A stretch of 21,765 nt of DNA, taken from NCBI GenBank assembly GCA_036524115.1, contig DATDCY010000249.1, forward strand, positions 1 to 21,765, in the 5' to 3' direction. The stretch is from a bacterium. Lineage in GTDB: Bacteria > JAUVQV01 > DATDCY01. Position 1 is the stretch's first letter, and each line of letters starts with the position of its first letter. The position numbers and the translations under genes were made by a program. Below are positions 21,762 through 21,765 of this stretch, in pieces. Below the pieces are notes generated by a model. It was not told the origin of the DNA, searched no databases, and worked only from the letters and a program-made list of their open reading frames with translations.

Positions 21762-21765
21762 CGGG

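Noticed and set aside
1-21765. CRISPR arrays, insertion sequences, tRNA or rRNA genes
   Set aside because: No direct-repeat arrays with spacers, no transposase motifs with terminal repeats and no cloverleaf-like or ribosomal RNA sequence were seen on either strand.

Overview
The window is a very GC-rich bacterial chromosome segment (roughly 70% G+C by eye), densely coded with short gaps and long spurious antisense reading frames. Sensor proteins with stacked PAS, GAF and HD-GYP domains, a seven-heme periplasmic cytochrome, a response regulator with a cysteine-rich insert in its receiver domain, and an exported molybdenum hydroxylase together suggest an anaerobic or facultative, respiratory Gram-negative. 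Desulfuromonadota/Desulfobacterota-like is my best guess, but no marker gene here fixes the taxonomy.

Layout. 2-1225 is the 3' part of a NorD-type VWA protein, converging on a pentapeptide-repeat protein (1222-1917, minus). 2143-2787 encodes an exported helical protein of unknown function. 2903-6666 is an operon of a membrane PAS/PAS/GAF/HD-GYP phosphodiesterase and a two-gene ABC-2 exporter. 6847-7107 is a small protein of unknown function, converging on a tandem-CBS protein (7143-7589, minus). 7861-8304 is a stand-alone PAS protein. 8585-9274 (NarL-type response regulator) and 9271-10980 (PAS-GAF histidine kinase, minus) converge and overlap at their stop codons. 11127-11579 is a ferritin-like protein. 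19731 down to 11596 is a seven-gene minus-strand cluster: [2Fe-2S] subunit, Tat-exported molybdenum hydroxylase, XdhC, MocA, a MoeA-like protein with a ferredoxin-like tail, heptaheme cytochrome c and a redoxin. 20032-21725 holds a REC-PilZ regulator, an SRPBCC/AHSA1 protein and a VOC protein.

Main discovery candidate. All four divergent intergenic regions of the window carry a 14-bp palindrome-like element close to GGGGTGATCACCCC (2016-2029, 7706-7719, 7740-7753, 11026-11039, 19856-19869, 19917-19930). Where a -10-like hexamer can be picked, it lies 21-24 bp from the element, which puts the element near -41.5, the class II activator position. Two regions carry two sites, one properly spaced for each direction. 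The 14-bp GGG...CCC architecture resembles the DosR/DevR box of mycobacteria, and the window itself holds an orphan-looking NarL-type regulator and GAF-containing kinase. I propose a local DosRS-like regulon linking the exported unknown protein, the CBS and PAS proteins, the ferritin-like protein, the molybdenum hydroxylase/cytochrome cluster and the REC-PilZ regulator.

How the genes may work together: the hydroxylase would oxidise a substrate in the periplasm and pass electrons to the heptaheme cytochrome, while XdhC, MocA and the MoeA-like protein make or install its cofactor. Cyclic-di-GMP appears twice, as a hydrolase (HD-GYP) and a receptor (PilZ).
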